64,000 bases of DNA from Dermacentor variabilis (lineage: Eukaryota > Arthropoda > Arachnida > Ixodida > Ixodidae). Under the pieces are notes generated by a model. It saw only the letters and a program-made list of their open reading frames with translations, was not told the DNA's origin and ran no database searches. The stretch covers positions 36,493,277 to 36,557,276 of the forward strand of contig NC_134569.1 in the NCBI RefSeq assembly GCF_050947875.1, given 5' to 3'. Both the position numbers and the translations under genes were made by a program. Positions 20,571 through 31,824 of the stretch are shown one piece after another (positions within the stretch are counted from its first letter, which is position 1; the number at the start of each line of letters is the position of its first letter).

Positions 20571-21110
20571 TAGTTACGATAACTGCAATGCGCACTGGCG
20601 CATCCTTGCCTACACTATACCTGCTTTCTCGCGGGTTTGCTTTGGCTGTAGCTTTACCGGACTTAACCGAACAAGAACTGGGTCAGCCAGAAAATTATGG
20701 ACGCCACGGATGTTTCTCCTTACGTACCTTATTTCGCCCATCAAGCTCGACATCTTTCAATTGTTTTGTTCATTTTTTTAATCTCGGAAAACACGGTGAG
20801 AAACGACTGCTAGACGCAAGCGCGATGACAGTCGCTAGTGCCCGGTTCTTCTACACCAACCGATGCGTACATAGTCGTGAAGTTTAGAGGCGCCGGTGTA
20901 TATTAGTGGTTTGACAGTCTTGTTGCTATCCGTAGGAACTTCAGCTGAGCAACAGCTAAAAAGATGATATTGCTACACTCACGGACAACTTTCTGTAGCA
21001 ATGAAGGGAAAGCTATGGCAGCACAGCAAACATGTGAGAGCGCTCCTGAATATAGGACTGCAGTTTCGGTTGCATTTATTTAAGTTGGATAACAAAGAAC
21101 ATAAACATAT
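20571..21110. other. Intergenic DNA, nothing recognised
   Basis: No recognisable gene or repeat. Confidence 0.35.
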
Positions 21111-21116
21111 TATCAC

Positions 21117-21332
21117 TGGCTTAGCCAGAAATTTTTTTCTTCGGCGAGGTGGGTGGGGTGGAGGAGTCGTTTAGAGGGGGGAAACCACTTGACGGGTACC
21201 GGGACGGGAACAGCGAGGAAGAGGGTAAGGGTGCTGAGAAGGCCGCATTCTAACACAGATGTTTAAAGGGGACAGGGCGGGAGGGCGGGAGGAGCACGTG
21301 TCCGGTGTACCATCCTCTATAGCTACGCCACT
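21117..21332. repeat. MITE-like repeat, second copy
   Basis: Begins CACTGGCTTAGCCAGAAATT and ends ATAGCTACGCCACTG, the same inverted ends as 15484-15558. The interior is G-rich with GGGTGGGG-type runs. Confidence 0.5.
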
Positions 21333-22051
21333 GCTTCTTACTCACTGCAGCATTTATAATAAAATAAGACCGACAATACAGTATCCCAGTGTTACATTCC
21401 TTTTTTTACATTATACTCGTCCGCGTTTTGGTAAATCTGAAACCGTCGCAAATAACAAGCTGTGTTGATTGAGTATCTGCTTTTAGAGAATAAAGAAACC
21501 AAAGTAAGACAATATGAATATTGTCTTAAATAAATCAGAGAATGAGGAAAGAAAGAAAGAAAGAAAGTGCCCTTTACTGTCCTGTATTTGTCACTATTCC
21601 ACGTATTGTATGCCTTGATTCAGAGTTCCTTGAGAAGCAATGGAACAGGAAGCCCTGTCAAACTCTGCCGAACTATTTGGCCCAGTGACACATGGGCAGG
21701 AGCTCCGCCCCTGTAGCTTTCAATTCATTGCAACTAAATATTGTACGTGAGTAAACGTGCCTTCTAGTGATTCTTTTCAAAGATGAGCCGAGTCACTCCA
21801 ACAAAAAAGACGATGAATTCGCCTTCTCGCTCAATTTGTCAGTCACACTGGCCAGCGCCGCAATCGCTTTTGTCAATATATCTTGCAAATGGTCTTCAGT
21901 GTAGTTACTGTTTAATTTGCGTTGCACTATTGAGCAAGACAACGTGTATGTATGCTCCTGAATAAAAACAGCTTTAATGGTACACACGAGAGGGTCATTG
22001 CTTCAAAGAAATCAAATACCACTATGCCAGTGCCGAAATTGCCGTGCGAGT
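21333..22051. other. Intergenic DNA with a small GAAA microsatellite
   Basis: A (GAAA)n run lies at about 21548-21570. Otherwise nothing was recognised. Confidence 0.4.
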
Positions 22052-22480
22052 GGCCACTCGAGGCACCTTGAGTGCATTCGCGGGATGCTTTTACGCTCGG
22101 AAGAGAAAGAGAGAGAGGAAGAGAGAAATAACAATTATGTCCACCAGTCAATTAACTTCGCAGAATACGTGCTTCCTCCGCAGCCCCTCTATTCATCGGC
22201 CAGGATCACGCTCGGAAAAACACTTTTATGTAACAGGTGTTGAGCTACAGAAAGCTATATAAGAAATTTTCATGTTGCTGTACAATTTTTTCACTGACAA
22301 TTTTCATCGAATGATTATATTTGACAAGTTGATTAATTAATTAAGACTGATTACGTCGTTAGGCGGGATGCAGAAAGAAAGTACTCTGCGTACCTTCAAG
22401 CGACGGCAAACAATATTGCCTTGCTTCTGTCCAGCCAGGTGGCATTTACACATTTTTAACTATTGGTGCATGATAGTTGG
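22052..22480 (+). repeat. Dispersed repeat, copy B
   Basis: Homologous to 17036-17345. It contains an extra segment (about 22098-22212, with GA-rich sequence) lying between two copies of ACGCTCGGAA, so the extra block could be an insertion or partial tandem duplication in this copy. Confidence 0.6.
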
Positions 22481-22633
22481 GAAACCCTGTGCATTTAGAG
22501 CTGTCGCGTGTCAGTGTTCGTGTTAACATTGTTGAGTGCATGAAAGCTGTTTCCCATCATGTAACAGCTGTAGTTTTTCTCACTACATTTGCTAAAACCT
22601 TTGAAAGGGGAAATCCACGTCGGAGCTAAGAAG

Positions 22634-22701
22634 TCATCATCATCATCATCATCATTGTCGTCGTCGTCGTCACCACAACCACCACCACAACAACAACAAC
22701 C
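22634..22701. repeat. Compound trinucleotide microsatellite
   Basis: Consecutive runs of CAT, GTC, CAC and CAA trinucleotides over about 68 bp. Confidence 0.85.
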
Positions 22702-24189
22702 AGGGGAGAGAGAGGAATAAACACATCACCACACATCCCTTCGCGCACAAAAAGAGGAGGATCACTACAGACATGAGTTGAGCCCGTTGATGGCTGAAAA
22801 GGATTTTGCAAAAGCTTTTGTGGGGCCTGGGAACGACACGATGACCTGCCTTTTGCGAATAGGAAGTCGATGAACGAAGGTCGTGAAAGAACAACCTGCT
22901 GAGCTGCAGCACAGCATTTGCCGACAGTCCAGGAACATCCAACGTGCTCTGCGAGAAGAATAAACCAACTGTAATTTTCGCAGCCTTATCTGACATTTCT
23001 CAGGCGCTGCGAAAATGTATTGACTCTCCACGACTCCGCCGATACGTTCGTGTCTCCCATAACGCATATTTGTAGTGAAAATCACGGGTCGCTGCTAATG
23101 GAGGCGTAAACAACCGCGATCCTATGCCCTGACAATCGCTTCAAGCTCGTGCCGACGCTTTAAATATTCGGTTTAAGCGAGTACATGAGGCGCGGCTGCC
23201 TGGGAAATCGCGATTTATTTTCAGAAATGTGCAGATTATTTAGGTTCACTTTTTGTGTTTTTTATTCCTTGCATGTCCTCATGGCTTTTTCTTTTTAAAC
23301 GTTGCTTTTTCCCTCCCTCTTTCACGATGCAGATCATCTTCGATCGTCCGCCATTAGACCGGTTAAAGGATAACTCAATTAATGAGAAAAAAAGAGAAAA
23401 AACAGAGCCCTGTCCTCCCTCGCTTCTATGTTTGCAGCTAACAAGCCGGTTAATATTCATAAACCGCAATCCACAGAGATCTCCATGTTTGCCCGCGGTC
23501 GGCTGTGTTTCTATTTGTACGTAGATTATAAGAGAATTCGTCTTTATTATTCAGTTTTACGTGTTTTTTTTATGCTTTTCTCTTGTGGTGCCTAAGGGAG
23601 GTCAAAGAGAGATGACGGAGAGCTGCTTAGCGGAACGTCGTATCACGGGCTAATCAGCATTTTTTTCTTCGTGGGATAAAAGAGCTCAAACATAAAGAAA
23701 GGAAATACAAATAATTGCTGTTTAACCTTGTTTTTCTCAGCGCTCTGGAACTTTTCACAAGGAAGAACCTGTGTATGAGCACCTCTTCTGAGCGGCCGGT
23801 TAGGTTGCCCATGTCAGTGAGTACAGGGTGAGAAAATATTATAAGGAAAACTAAGAGCAGAAAACGTATGTTGTGACTACTGCAACAGTTCTTTTTTTTT
23901 TAGTGATCAAATAATCTTTATGCATATGGGACCGTTCACTTTTCGTGTTAGTTTGGTAGGTTGGAGAACGTAACTTAGTGGGCGGCTGATTTGGCAAGTT
24001 AGTGATTTATAATCTTAAGTGTACAGCGGGAAGGTTAAACGTAGCCAAGTGACAAGGACAAGCGCGGTGACACGTTCATCACACTTGGGATTTGGAAAAC
24101 GCGTTCCGTTTGTTTTTCGGGAGCACATTTGCTTTCTTAAACATAACTGCCAGTCGGTCTAGTTAGAACAGATTCATTTTTTAGAAAAC
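22702..24189. other. Intergenic DNA, nothing recognised
   Basis: AT-rich with T-runs. No coding or repeat unit was recognised. Confidence 0.35.
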
Positions 24190-24277
24190 TTTTTGTGCGC
24201 AAACAAACAGGGACGAAGAAGAGGAGCAACACAGGGACGAGCGCTTTCTAACAACTGGTTTTATTTTCGAAGAACCA
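24190..24277. repeat. Inverted terminal copy, left
   Basis: 88-bp arm whose reverse complement occurs at 31490-31577. It lies downstream of the GIY-YIG frame and so belongs to the element's 3' terminal region. Confidence 0.85.
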
Positions 24278-24420
24278 CCTGCTTAAATACCCACAGATCT
24301 GCTCGATCTAGTCTACAGAGCACGCCTATAGTGCATATAACAACACTTGTGATAAAATGCCATGGACCAAAGCCACCCAGTCAACATAAAAACAGCAATT
24401 AAGGCGCATGAAACAAGCAC

Positions 24421-24996
24421 TTACGATGAAAATGCGCTAAAGATATGATGACAGGAGCGAATTTTCGTTATCCAGCAATGAAACAGAAGGATGGCTGATG
24501 CATTCTTCCTTTTGTTTTTCAATCCAGTGCTTTTTACAATTTCTCTCGCGCTTTGATTCTTATGCCTATACAAAATGTCGGTGCTACCAAGACAAGGTGA
24601 GCAATCATGTTCTTGACAATGCATTGCCAAATGCGTACCAGGGCGATCAGTCAGACTAGATAAGTGTTCCCTTAGCCTCGTGTTAATGCAGATTGAAGTC
24701 TGCCCTACGTACACATGACCACACGTCATAGGAATCTGATAAACAACGTTCTTCGCGCAATCAACAAATTGGTTGTTACGTGAATGTTTAACGCTACATT
24801 CTTTCTTTGCATCATCCTTTCTTTCGAATTTATTTTTAACCCTAGAATACACACTACCTATTTTGTTTTTTGCGGAAAACACCACTTTTACTTCGTAACT
24901 CCCAGCCACCCTTTTAAGTCTGTGTGAAAGGCCGTGAACATAAGGAATTACTGAACCTTGGAAGCTAAATCCTTCTGCCTTTGATTTCTTTTGCAT
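24421..24996 (-). pseudogene. GIY-YIG endonuclease domain of the Penelope-like element
   Basis: An open frame of 191 codons. At about residues 85-112 is the GIY-YIG core, written here as VVYQIPMTCGHVYVGQT followed by the conserved Cys, Asn and Arg-Glu-His residues (CINTRLREH). This domain nicks target DNA for Penelope-like retrotransposition. Upstream of it is a basic linker with possible zinc-binding Cys/His residues. The frame is separated from the RT part by a frameshift near 24950-25000, so the polyprotein is broken. Confidence 0.8.
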
Positions 24997-25526
24997 TGTT
25001 CTTTATCCTGTTTAAGTTTTTTTATTAGTCCAGCGCATGACGCCAGCATCACAGCGAGTGGGTTCCAAGCCTTTCTCAACCGATCGACTTGCTCAAGAAA
25101 TGCAATGTTTACATTGGGGGGACATGATTTCATCAACGCTGACAGGAAACACGAAATGACTATCCCATTCTTCACAAGCCTGGAATGGTTTGAGGTATAG
25201 TTCATTAGCGGTTTTCCAGCCCGGGGCGAGAATGACCAACATACATTTTCCGGTAGAAATTCTAGCTTGACATCAAGAAACTAGCTTATTATCTACCGGT
25301 ACTTCCGAAGTAAATGCCAAGCCCTTGCCCCCAGATTTAAAGGCTTCTACTATCCTATTCCTGAAAGCACCCTTGTCTACATGACAGCCTAAAAACAAGT
25401 AGTCATCGACATATCTGTATACCGTATATATTGCACCTTCTAAATCTTTTGCCAGCTCTCTGTCTATGCTTCCCCCCAAAATGCTACTAAGGATGGGAGC
25501 TACCTTTTACCCGATGCACACACCCC
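24948..25526 (-). pseudogene. Penelope-like reverse transcriptase fragment
   Basis: Two frames joined by a shift near 25279. The upstream part contains the catalytic RYVDDYLF motif (about 25395-25420) after a GVCIG...KVAPILS motif. A stop codon sits directly after GVCIG at about 25505-25510. The downstream frame (24948-25205, first Met) continues the thumb region. At least two frameshifts and one nonsense codon show that this copy is dead. Confidence 0.75.
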
Positions 25527-25557
25527 TTGCCTGTAGGGGTGTGTGCATCGGGTAAAA
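25505..25557. repeat. Perfect 22-bp inverted repeat at the LINE 5' junction
   Basis: TTTTACCCGATGCACACACC plus two C (25505-25526), a 9-base loop TTGCCTGTA, then the exact complement (25536-25557). The left arm is target (Penelope) sequence. The right arm is an inverted copy of it between the target duplication and the LINE. Confidence 0.9.
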
Positions 25558-25839
25558 TCACAATCACCGCTGGGCCCAAACTAACGTCGGAACCAGTTTC
25601 CGGAAGTGGTCAGCTACCGATCAAGACCAGTCCTGACGCCAAGGACCCAGGACAAGGGTTTCTACGACCACAAGATTGCTAACCCTAACAAGATCTTCAG
25701 CTGCTCCATCTGGCCGAGAAACAGGTACGCCGCAGCTACGAAGGCGCACGGCGTCGCTGTCGCAGTCCCGGCTCCCGGGGACTTCGTCCAACGACTCGCA
25801 TCCCCGTGAGATCAAGTAAGCGCAGCCGCTCCCCTCATT

Positions 25840-26745
25840 ATGGAGGTAGTGGAGGTTGAAGGCACGGAAATAGCCCCCGAAGAAGTTACCGTTGAAGCAG
25901 GGTGGCTTGTCAGCCACCGTAAGCAACGACAGACTACGCAGGCATCATCCCTACTCATACACGGATCCCTCCGTGCAACAGCAAGCGCACGCACCGAGAG
26001 TACCCAGCAGTCCGCAGTACGCCCACGCGCACCACGGCAACCACGACTTCCGAAGAACGATATCAAGATCGTCATACGCCCAAGAGATGGTTTCAACGTG
26101 TTCAAACTAGGAGACGCACAGATACGCGACTTAATACTGCAGATTACGGGCATTACAACCAAAGAAGCAGAGGACGACATTTACCGCTCATGCACGGATA
26201 ATAACGTCATTGTAGTTAGCACGCCAATCATGTATAACGCCGAAAAATACTGCCGCAACCGCAGTCTCCCCATCGGAGCATACTGCTACGCTACCACAGC
26301 ATACGTCACACCACCGGAGAACCCAGCCAAAGGAGTCATACATAACATCCCTTCATATGACACGGAAGAAGACATTAGCAACAGTCTCGTTTACAAGAAG
26401 AACCCTACGATCCTGCAGGCGCGACGCATGGGCAATACTAATTCAGTGCTCATCGTATTCGACGGAAAGCAAGTACCGTACCATGTCTACTACTGCGGAG
26501 CAGAATACAAATGCTATCTACATAAGAAGCGCATCGAGGTCTGCGACGTCAGCGGGAACGTCGGCCACAGGGCCGATGTATGCCCCACTCCAACCCAGAA
26601 GAAATGCAAGAGCTGTGACACAGTAAATTCGCCGGCTGATCACCCCTGTCACCCTTGCTGCGCGCTCTGCGGCAGAGACCACCCGACTGGTGATAAGTCC
26701 TGCCATCGCCGCTTCCAGACACCACACCTCCTACCCCAACGATGA
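25840..26745 (+). pseudogene. I-type LINE ORF1 (gag-like), N-terminal part
   Basis: An open frame of 301 codons from ATG. Residues from about 75 hold a gag-like fold (IKIVIRPRDGFNVFK onward). Near residues 234-247 is a zinc-knuckle-like CDVSGNVGHRADVC, in which the second cysteine of the usual CX2CX4HX4C pattern is Ser. A further Cys-rich segment (CKSC, then CALCGRDHPTGDKSC) follows at about 258-290. ORF1 would bind the element RNA. The frame breaks at 26745, and the Arg/Ser-rich continuation lies in other frames. Confidence 0.72.
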
Positions 26746-27738
26746 TGGGAACACCTACGACTGGGACAGCAAGGAGCGGACCAGGAGACGGGGCCATCGA
26801 CTTCTGCAAATGGAGACTCAGCTCTTCCAACACCGAAGTCGACACCACAACCAAAGGCTCCCGAACGCAGCAACTCACGAGGACGCAGTTAGTCTCGTGG
26901 ACGCAGCCGCTCCCGAGGTCGCAGTCAGTCACAAGGACGCAGTCACTCCAAGAGTGGACCGGATTCAACACCGCCGCAGCAGCAAGGAAACGCAAGCCTT
27001 AGAACGACCACAGTTAAAGTGCAAGACGCACCCCCCAAGGTAAGCTGGGCCAGCATTGCCTCCCACACATGAAACACCACACAACCTATAGCAACCCCAG
27101 TGAACACAGTTAGTGACGCTACCGTGCACAGCTTCATGCAGGAGCTCCGATCCTTACGTGCGGAGATACAAGACCTCAAGACAGAAAACGCTAAGCTCAA
27201 ATCACAACTTGCAGACACACAAACCAAACACTTACCATCAAATCCAGACATCCTTCCTGTCCCTGCAATAGATTGCCCGCAAACCACCCAACAACCAGCC
27301 CCGCACAAACGCAAAGCTCTCGAACCAATCTCAAAAGCGGCAACACCAGCATACACTTCAGAACGAAATGTCAACTGTGAGGCCCTCACTGAGCTGCAAC
27401 AGCGGATAGAACGCAACCTCAACGAAGCATTAGACTGTAAGCTTGCCACATTGCTCGACGCCTCCATTGCAAAGGCTCTCGAACACGCAATGGACAACCT
27501 CCTTACTGCGAAACTAGAAACGCTACTACTGCCCAGAATTGAGCAAGCCTTTGTGGCAAGAGAACAACAGCGACAGGAAAACACGGACGACACACGCAAA
27601 GTGCTTCAAGACATGGTCGCGACTCTGGCTCAAAATCACAACGCCCGTTTGACAGAATTGGAAAACACCCTACTCCGTCCCAGAGCAGGTCCCCTAAAGA
27701 AGCCGTACTCGCGTCCCGACAAAGCTGGCTGCGAGTAA
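26746..27738 (+). pseudogene. I-type LINE ORF1, C-terminal part
   Basis: After frame disruptions between 26745 and 27100, the original frame reopens at 27100-27738. It starts with a short predicted coiled coil (SFMQELRSLRAEIQDLK, residues 9-25) and continues as a Gln/Glu-rich tail. It ends at TAA 27736-27738, where ORF2 overlaps in the next frame, the usual ORF1/ORF2 junction for this kind of element. Confidence 0.6.
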
Positions 27739-28420
27739 TCCAGAACGTGTTACCTACTGCATTTGGCAGTGGAACTGCCGGGGCTTCCGGCGAGAACGAG
27801 CACACTTAGTGCAATACATTACCTCTCTCGCACCACATACTTCCCCCGATGTTATCGCATTACAAGAGACCGTAGAAGCAGCTAAGCTGTCGGGATACGT
27901 GGCATACACCGCAGTTTGCGATGACAACCGCAGGCCCCAAGTAACCACGCTAGTTAAGCGAAACATTCCGGTTATACAGCATCACACAGGCATTGATAGC
28001 GCAGCCCACATTTTCCTGGAGATCATCTCGTCTGCAAGGCGCAAACAACAGAGCCTCTTCATCCTCAATGTGTACAGCAGCCCCAAACAACAACATAGGT
28101 TTCTACGACTTTTCACCAAAGGAGATCAAGTAGCTAGGGGAGCCCCTCTGCTCATCGCAGGGGACCTAAACGCCCCTGCGGTGGCATGCGGATACCCAAT
28201 GGACCACCGAAAGGGAAGACAACTATGGCTTGACGGACAGAATCTAGGTCTTACTCTTGTCACGGATCCAACTTGTCCCACTCGTATGGGAAACAGCGTT
28301 AGCAGAGACACTACTCCGGACTTGACATTCGCAAAACTAATTCCACAAGCAGACTGGATCAACACACAAGACAACTTGGGCATGACCACTATTTAATCCA
28401 AACAACAGTTCGAGTGGGCC
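27737..28420 (+). pseudogene. I-type LINE ORF2: endonuclease domain
   Basis: Starts in the +1 frame relative to ORF1 with WQWNCRGF, typical of the first strand of LINE AP endonucleases. Then come ALQET (catalytic Glu), LLIAGDLNAP (catalytic Asp/Asn) and TTPDLTF. Near 28382 one base is missing, so the last catalytic pair (Asp-His) falls into another frame and the reading frame ends at 28396. No ATG was found at the start. Confidence 0.7.
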
Positions 28421-30330
28421 CGCGAAAGACTAAGGGCCGTCAACTCCGCACAACGAGCTGGGACGCTTTCCGGCAGGCCAGAGCCCTCACCTCTTTCTCG
28501 GGTACCCAACCCCCTTTCGAAGATTGGGTCCCATCCTTGCTGCAAGACGCGAGCGAAGCCACTAAATTGGTGCCTGAGGAAGCCAATCTGCAGGAGGCAG
28601 ATAGCAAGTTACTGCACATGTGGGAAGCTCTCGCCAGTCTGCAACGCGGATACAAACACAACAAGCTCGACCGAACGCTCAGGAAACATATTAGTACTCT
28701 CACCCTTCACATAGAAGACTATGCACAACAACTTACTCATCAAAATTGGCACAGCACATGCGACAGCATGGAGCGGCAACCAAACCTGCCCAAAACGTGG
28801 AATATCCTCCGTTGCCTCCTCGATCCGGCCAACAGCAAGAACACACAACAGCACAACTTGCAAACAATTATTCACACCCATCCGGGCACGGACGCACAAG
28901 TTCTTCAAGAGCTGATAGACCGATACATAGGACCTCAACCTACTACACCCGCTCCAGCATACACAGGCACCGCTATAGACCACCTGGACGCGCCCATACC
29001 AACAGCAGAAGTACGAGAAGCCATCCTCGCACTCCGCCCTAACTCGGCCCCGGGACCTGATGGCATTACTAATAAAACGCTTCGCAACCTAGATGAGGAT
29101 TCTATACTAGACCTCAAAGCTTAGTTTAACGCATACTGGGAAACTGGAAACCTCCCCTCACAATGGAAAGAAGCCAAAATTATTATGATTCCCGAACCCG
29201 GGAAGCGCCTCCTACTCGAAAACCTCCGCCCTATCTCCCTCACTTCATGTGTCGGAAAGGTCCTTGAACACGTAATCCCCACACGCTTACACAGACATAT
29301 GAACGACAACGACCTCTTCCCCAATACCATGGTTGGCTTCCGGCCGAAATTTTCTGCTCAAGATATCATGATTCAGCTCAAGCACCAAATTATCGATGGT
29401 GACAAAAGCTCCAGGCTGGACAGAAGAGCCATCTTGGGGCTAGAGCTAACCAAGGCCTTCGATAACATCACGCATGAGGCCATACTGAACCAACTGGCAC
29501 AACTCCAGGTTGGACATCGAACATAAAACTATGTGAAGAATTTTCCTACAGGTCGCACGGCCACCATTACCATCGGAGGGTTGCAGTCGCCAATTATTCA
29601 CTTCGGCAGCAAAGGCACGCCTTTTCTCCCTTTCCCCTTTTCTGTTTAACGTAGCCTTGCTCGGACACCGCCTGCATTAGCTAGCATCCCCAATCTCAAG
29701 CATAGCCTCTACGCAGACGATATCACCCTGTGGGTCACCGGAGGCAGCGATGGGGGCATCCAAGACACGCTGCAGCAAGCCATCTACAAGGTCGTTGCAT
29801 ACGTAGAAACACGCGGCCTGGCGTGCTCCCCACAGAAATCGGAGCTCCTTCTGTACAAGCCTAATTGGGGAGGTCGACGTCCAGATCCTCACCTACTCGA
29901 GATAGAACTCCATGTGCACCAGCAACGCATACCTACTGTACCTAGCATTCGTATCATTGGCTTACGCATCCAACAAAATGGCAGAAACACGGAGATACTC
30001 AAGCAATTAAATAATCATGTACACCAAACCACTCGCCTCATTGCACGCTTCGGAAATCGACATCACGGCATGAAAGAAAGCAACCTTATACTCCTGGTAA
30101 CCGCCTACGCCCTGAGCAGGATCACCTATGTCGCCCCGTACATTAGCCTCAATGCAACTGACAAGCTCAAACTCAATACCATGATCAAGAGAGCCTATAA
30201 ACAAGCCCTACATCTTCCCATCACCATCTCTAACGAGAAACTGGACGCCCTCGGCATTCATAACACCATAGACGAGCTTATTGAAGTGCAGCGTATTAGC
30301 CAATACGAATGACTCGCCAATTCCACCACG
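28414..30330 (+). pseudogene. I-type LINE ORF2: reverse transcriptase domain
   Basis: Continues in a new frame: NSAPGPDGITNKTLRN (about 29041), ENLRPISLTSCVGKVLEHVI (29218), a motif A segment LELTKAFDNITHE in which the usual Asp reads Glu, and YADDITLW (about 29712). Stops interrupt at 29122-29124, 29524-29526 and 30310-30312. Between 29600 and 29660 the conserved GTPQGS motif is cut short and the frame shifts, so the polymerase core is destroyed. Confidence 0.75.
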
Positions 30331-30444
30331 GGCAGGCACATTCTAGGCACCCTAGACTTAACCTACACCACCCAATTCGGAACAAAAATACCCATCCCTC
30401 CAAATATTCGTGCTCAGCTAGTTATCCCGCCCATACCTCGCAAT

Positions 30445-31345
30445 ATGCACCCTGAACACAATCCGGAGCGACGTGCAGAAAGAGCTAAACAACTACAAAA
30501 GCGCTACAACCAAGTCGCTGACGTAACCTACGTGGACACAACAGAATACCCCAAACAAAACGCCATGGTGGTCGTCGCAGTCGCGGGTTCGCAGTACTGC
30601 CTCGCCGCGGCTGCATCAATATTCACCACGCAACCCGAAGTAGGAGAAGAAACGGCCATCGCTTTGGCCTACGCGGCTATCAATGCACACTGCATCACCA
30701 GCGATTCAAAAACGGCCATTCGTAACTACACGAGAGGACTGATAGCACCCCAAGCGCAGAAGATTCTCTCTGGCACTCCTCCCTCAAGGCAACGCCGCGT
30801 GCAGATCATCTGGGCCCCTGGTCACTAGGGTCTGGCTGGAAACGAAGCCGCCCCACGATGACGCCGGAGCTCTCGCATACCGGGCTCATCATCCTTCTCC
30901 TGCGTTTTCCGATCCCGACCAGCCCTCTGTTCTGCATCGCGGTCACGCGTGGGACCGAATGGTCACGTTCAGAGAAATTCTGCACTACCGCAGAGAGCGG
31001 TTACGCTACCCCACAACACACAAAACACTGAATAAGTCTCAATCCACCATTTGGCGACTCCTTCAGACACGAACTTTTCCAAACCCCGTGCTTTACAACC
31101 GCATGTACCCCGATGCATACTCCCCACTCTGCAAAGCGTGCGAGGCCCGCGCTGACCTCGATCATATTATCTGGCAATGCCCCAAAGCCTCACCCACCAA
31201 CACCCTCCCGCACTAACACACGCATCATAACTACGGCCGAGCAGTGGGAGACATTGCTGCTCAGCTTGGACCCAGATGAGCAGTTCTGGGCCGTCCGGTT
31301 GGCCGAAGACGCCGCCAGAAAGCAAGGACTGGCCACCGTCTGAGG
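30445..31345 (+). pseudogene. I-type LINE ORF2: RNase H and C-terminal Cys/His region
   Basis: RNase H motifs: TYVDTTEY (first Asp), VGEETAIALAYAA (Glu), TSDSKTAIRNY (Asp) and IIWAPGH (His), with a TAG stop right after the His at 30826-30828. After a one-base shift near 30852 the C-terminal part (30959-31216) contains CKACEARADLDHIIWQC, a CX2C...H...C motif common at the end of I-type ORF2. A last frameshift precedes the final residues, which end at about 31343. Confidence 0.72.
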
Positions 31346-31489
31346 AAGGGGGGGATTGGGGGTCAGTCTCCCGACCCCCGCCACCCCTGAACCCCATGAA
31401 GGACATAATAAAGTTTTATCTCTCTCTCTCTCTTGCCTGTAGATACGTTTCACCACAGAATCCTACATTTGTATTCGCTAAAGAAAAGT

Positions 31490-31577
31490 TGGTTCTTCGA
31501 AAATAAAACCAGTTGTTAGAAAGCGCTCGTCCTTGTGTTGCTCCTCTTCTTCGTCCCTGTTTGTTTGCGCACAAAAA
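31490..31577. repeat. Inverted terminal copy, right
   Basis: Reverse complement of 24190-24277. It is fused directly to RT coding sequence of the Penelope-like element, so the 5' part of the element has been replaced by an inverted 3'-terminal segment. Confidence 0.85.
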
Positions 31578-31824
31578 TTAAAAAACAACAACAACATGAA
31601 TTTGATTTCTTGTTGCCGCCATGGCTGACAAAACATATGTTAATTTGATTAGCATTCTTTGGGTACTTACCCAGTTTGCGTTATGTTTGTTTGTCCTCCG
31701 TTAAGCGCTTTCAAGCCTACTTGGGTCTCTGGGTAGTCTATGGTCTAATCAAGCTGCTGTGCCAAGGAAACCGGGATCGAAACCAACCATTAGGCCAACT
31801 TGGTTCACTGGGTATGTGACACCT
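31578..31824. other. Intergenic DNA, nothing recognised
   Basis: Short spacer. The phrase AACTTGGTTCACTGGGTATG at about 31797 recurs in variant form near 32107 and 62073. Confidence 0.35.

Larger units (their letters stand above)
25537..31431 (+). mobile_element. I-type LINE with RNase H, degenerate
   Basis: A roughly 5.9-kb non-LTR retrotransposon flanked by the 11-bp target duplication CTTGCCTGTAG (25526-25536 and 31432-31442). Order: 5' UTR (starting with the 22-bp inverted target copy), gag-like ORF1 with zinc knuckles and coiled coil, ORF2 with AP endonuclease, RT, RNase H and a C-terminal Cys/His motif, then a 3' UTR with a G5/C5 hairpin (GGGGGTC at 31358 with GACCCCC at 31373), AATAAAG and a TC-dinucleotide tail. 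RT followed by RNase H places it with I-clade elements. At least ten stops or frameshifts are visible, so it is inactive. Confidence 0.88.
24190..31577 (-). mobile_element. Penelope-like element, interrupted by a LINE
   Basis: Remnant of a Penelope-like retroelement on the minus strand, split by the I-type LINE at 25537-31431. The two outer ends are inverted copies of each other: 24190-24277 and 31490-31577, 88 bp with one mismatch seen (both contain AACAACTGGTTTTATTTTCG or its complement). Reading the minus strand inward from 31490 gives an RT segment (NTNVGFCGETYLQARG), which continues across the LINE at 25526 into GVCIG, then YVDD and finally a GIY-YIG domain. The 5' part of the RT is missing. 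RT plus GIY-YIG in this order defines Penelope-like elements, and inverted or repeated ends are common among them. Confidence 0.82.

Noticed and set aside
19561..20887. Overlapping frames up to 228 codons in the GC-rich island
   Set aside because: All three plus frames and the minus frames are open in places, which reflects GC content. No conserved motif is present.
22626..22811. Minus-strand frame with Val and Met runs
   Set aside because: Produced by the trinucleotide microsatellite.
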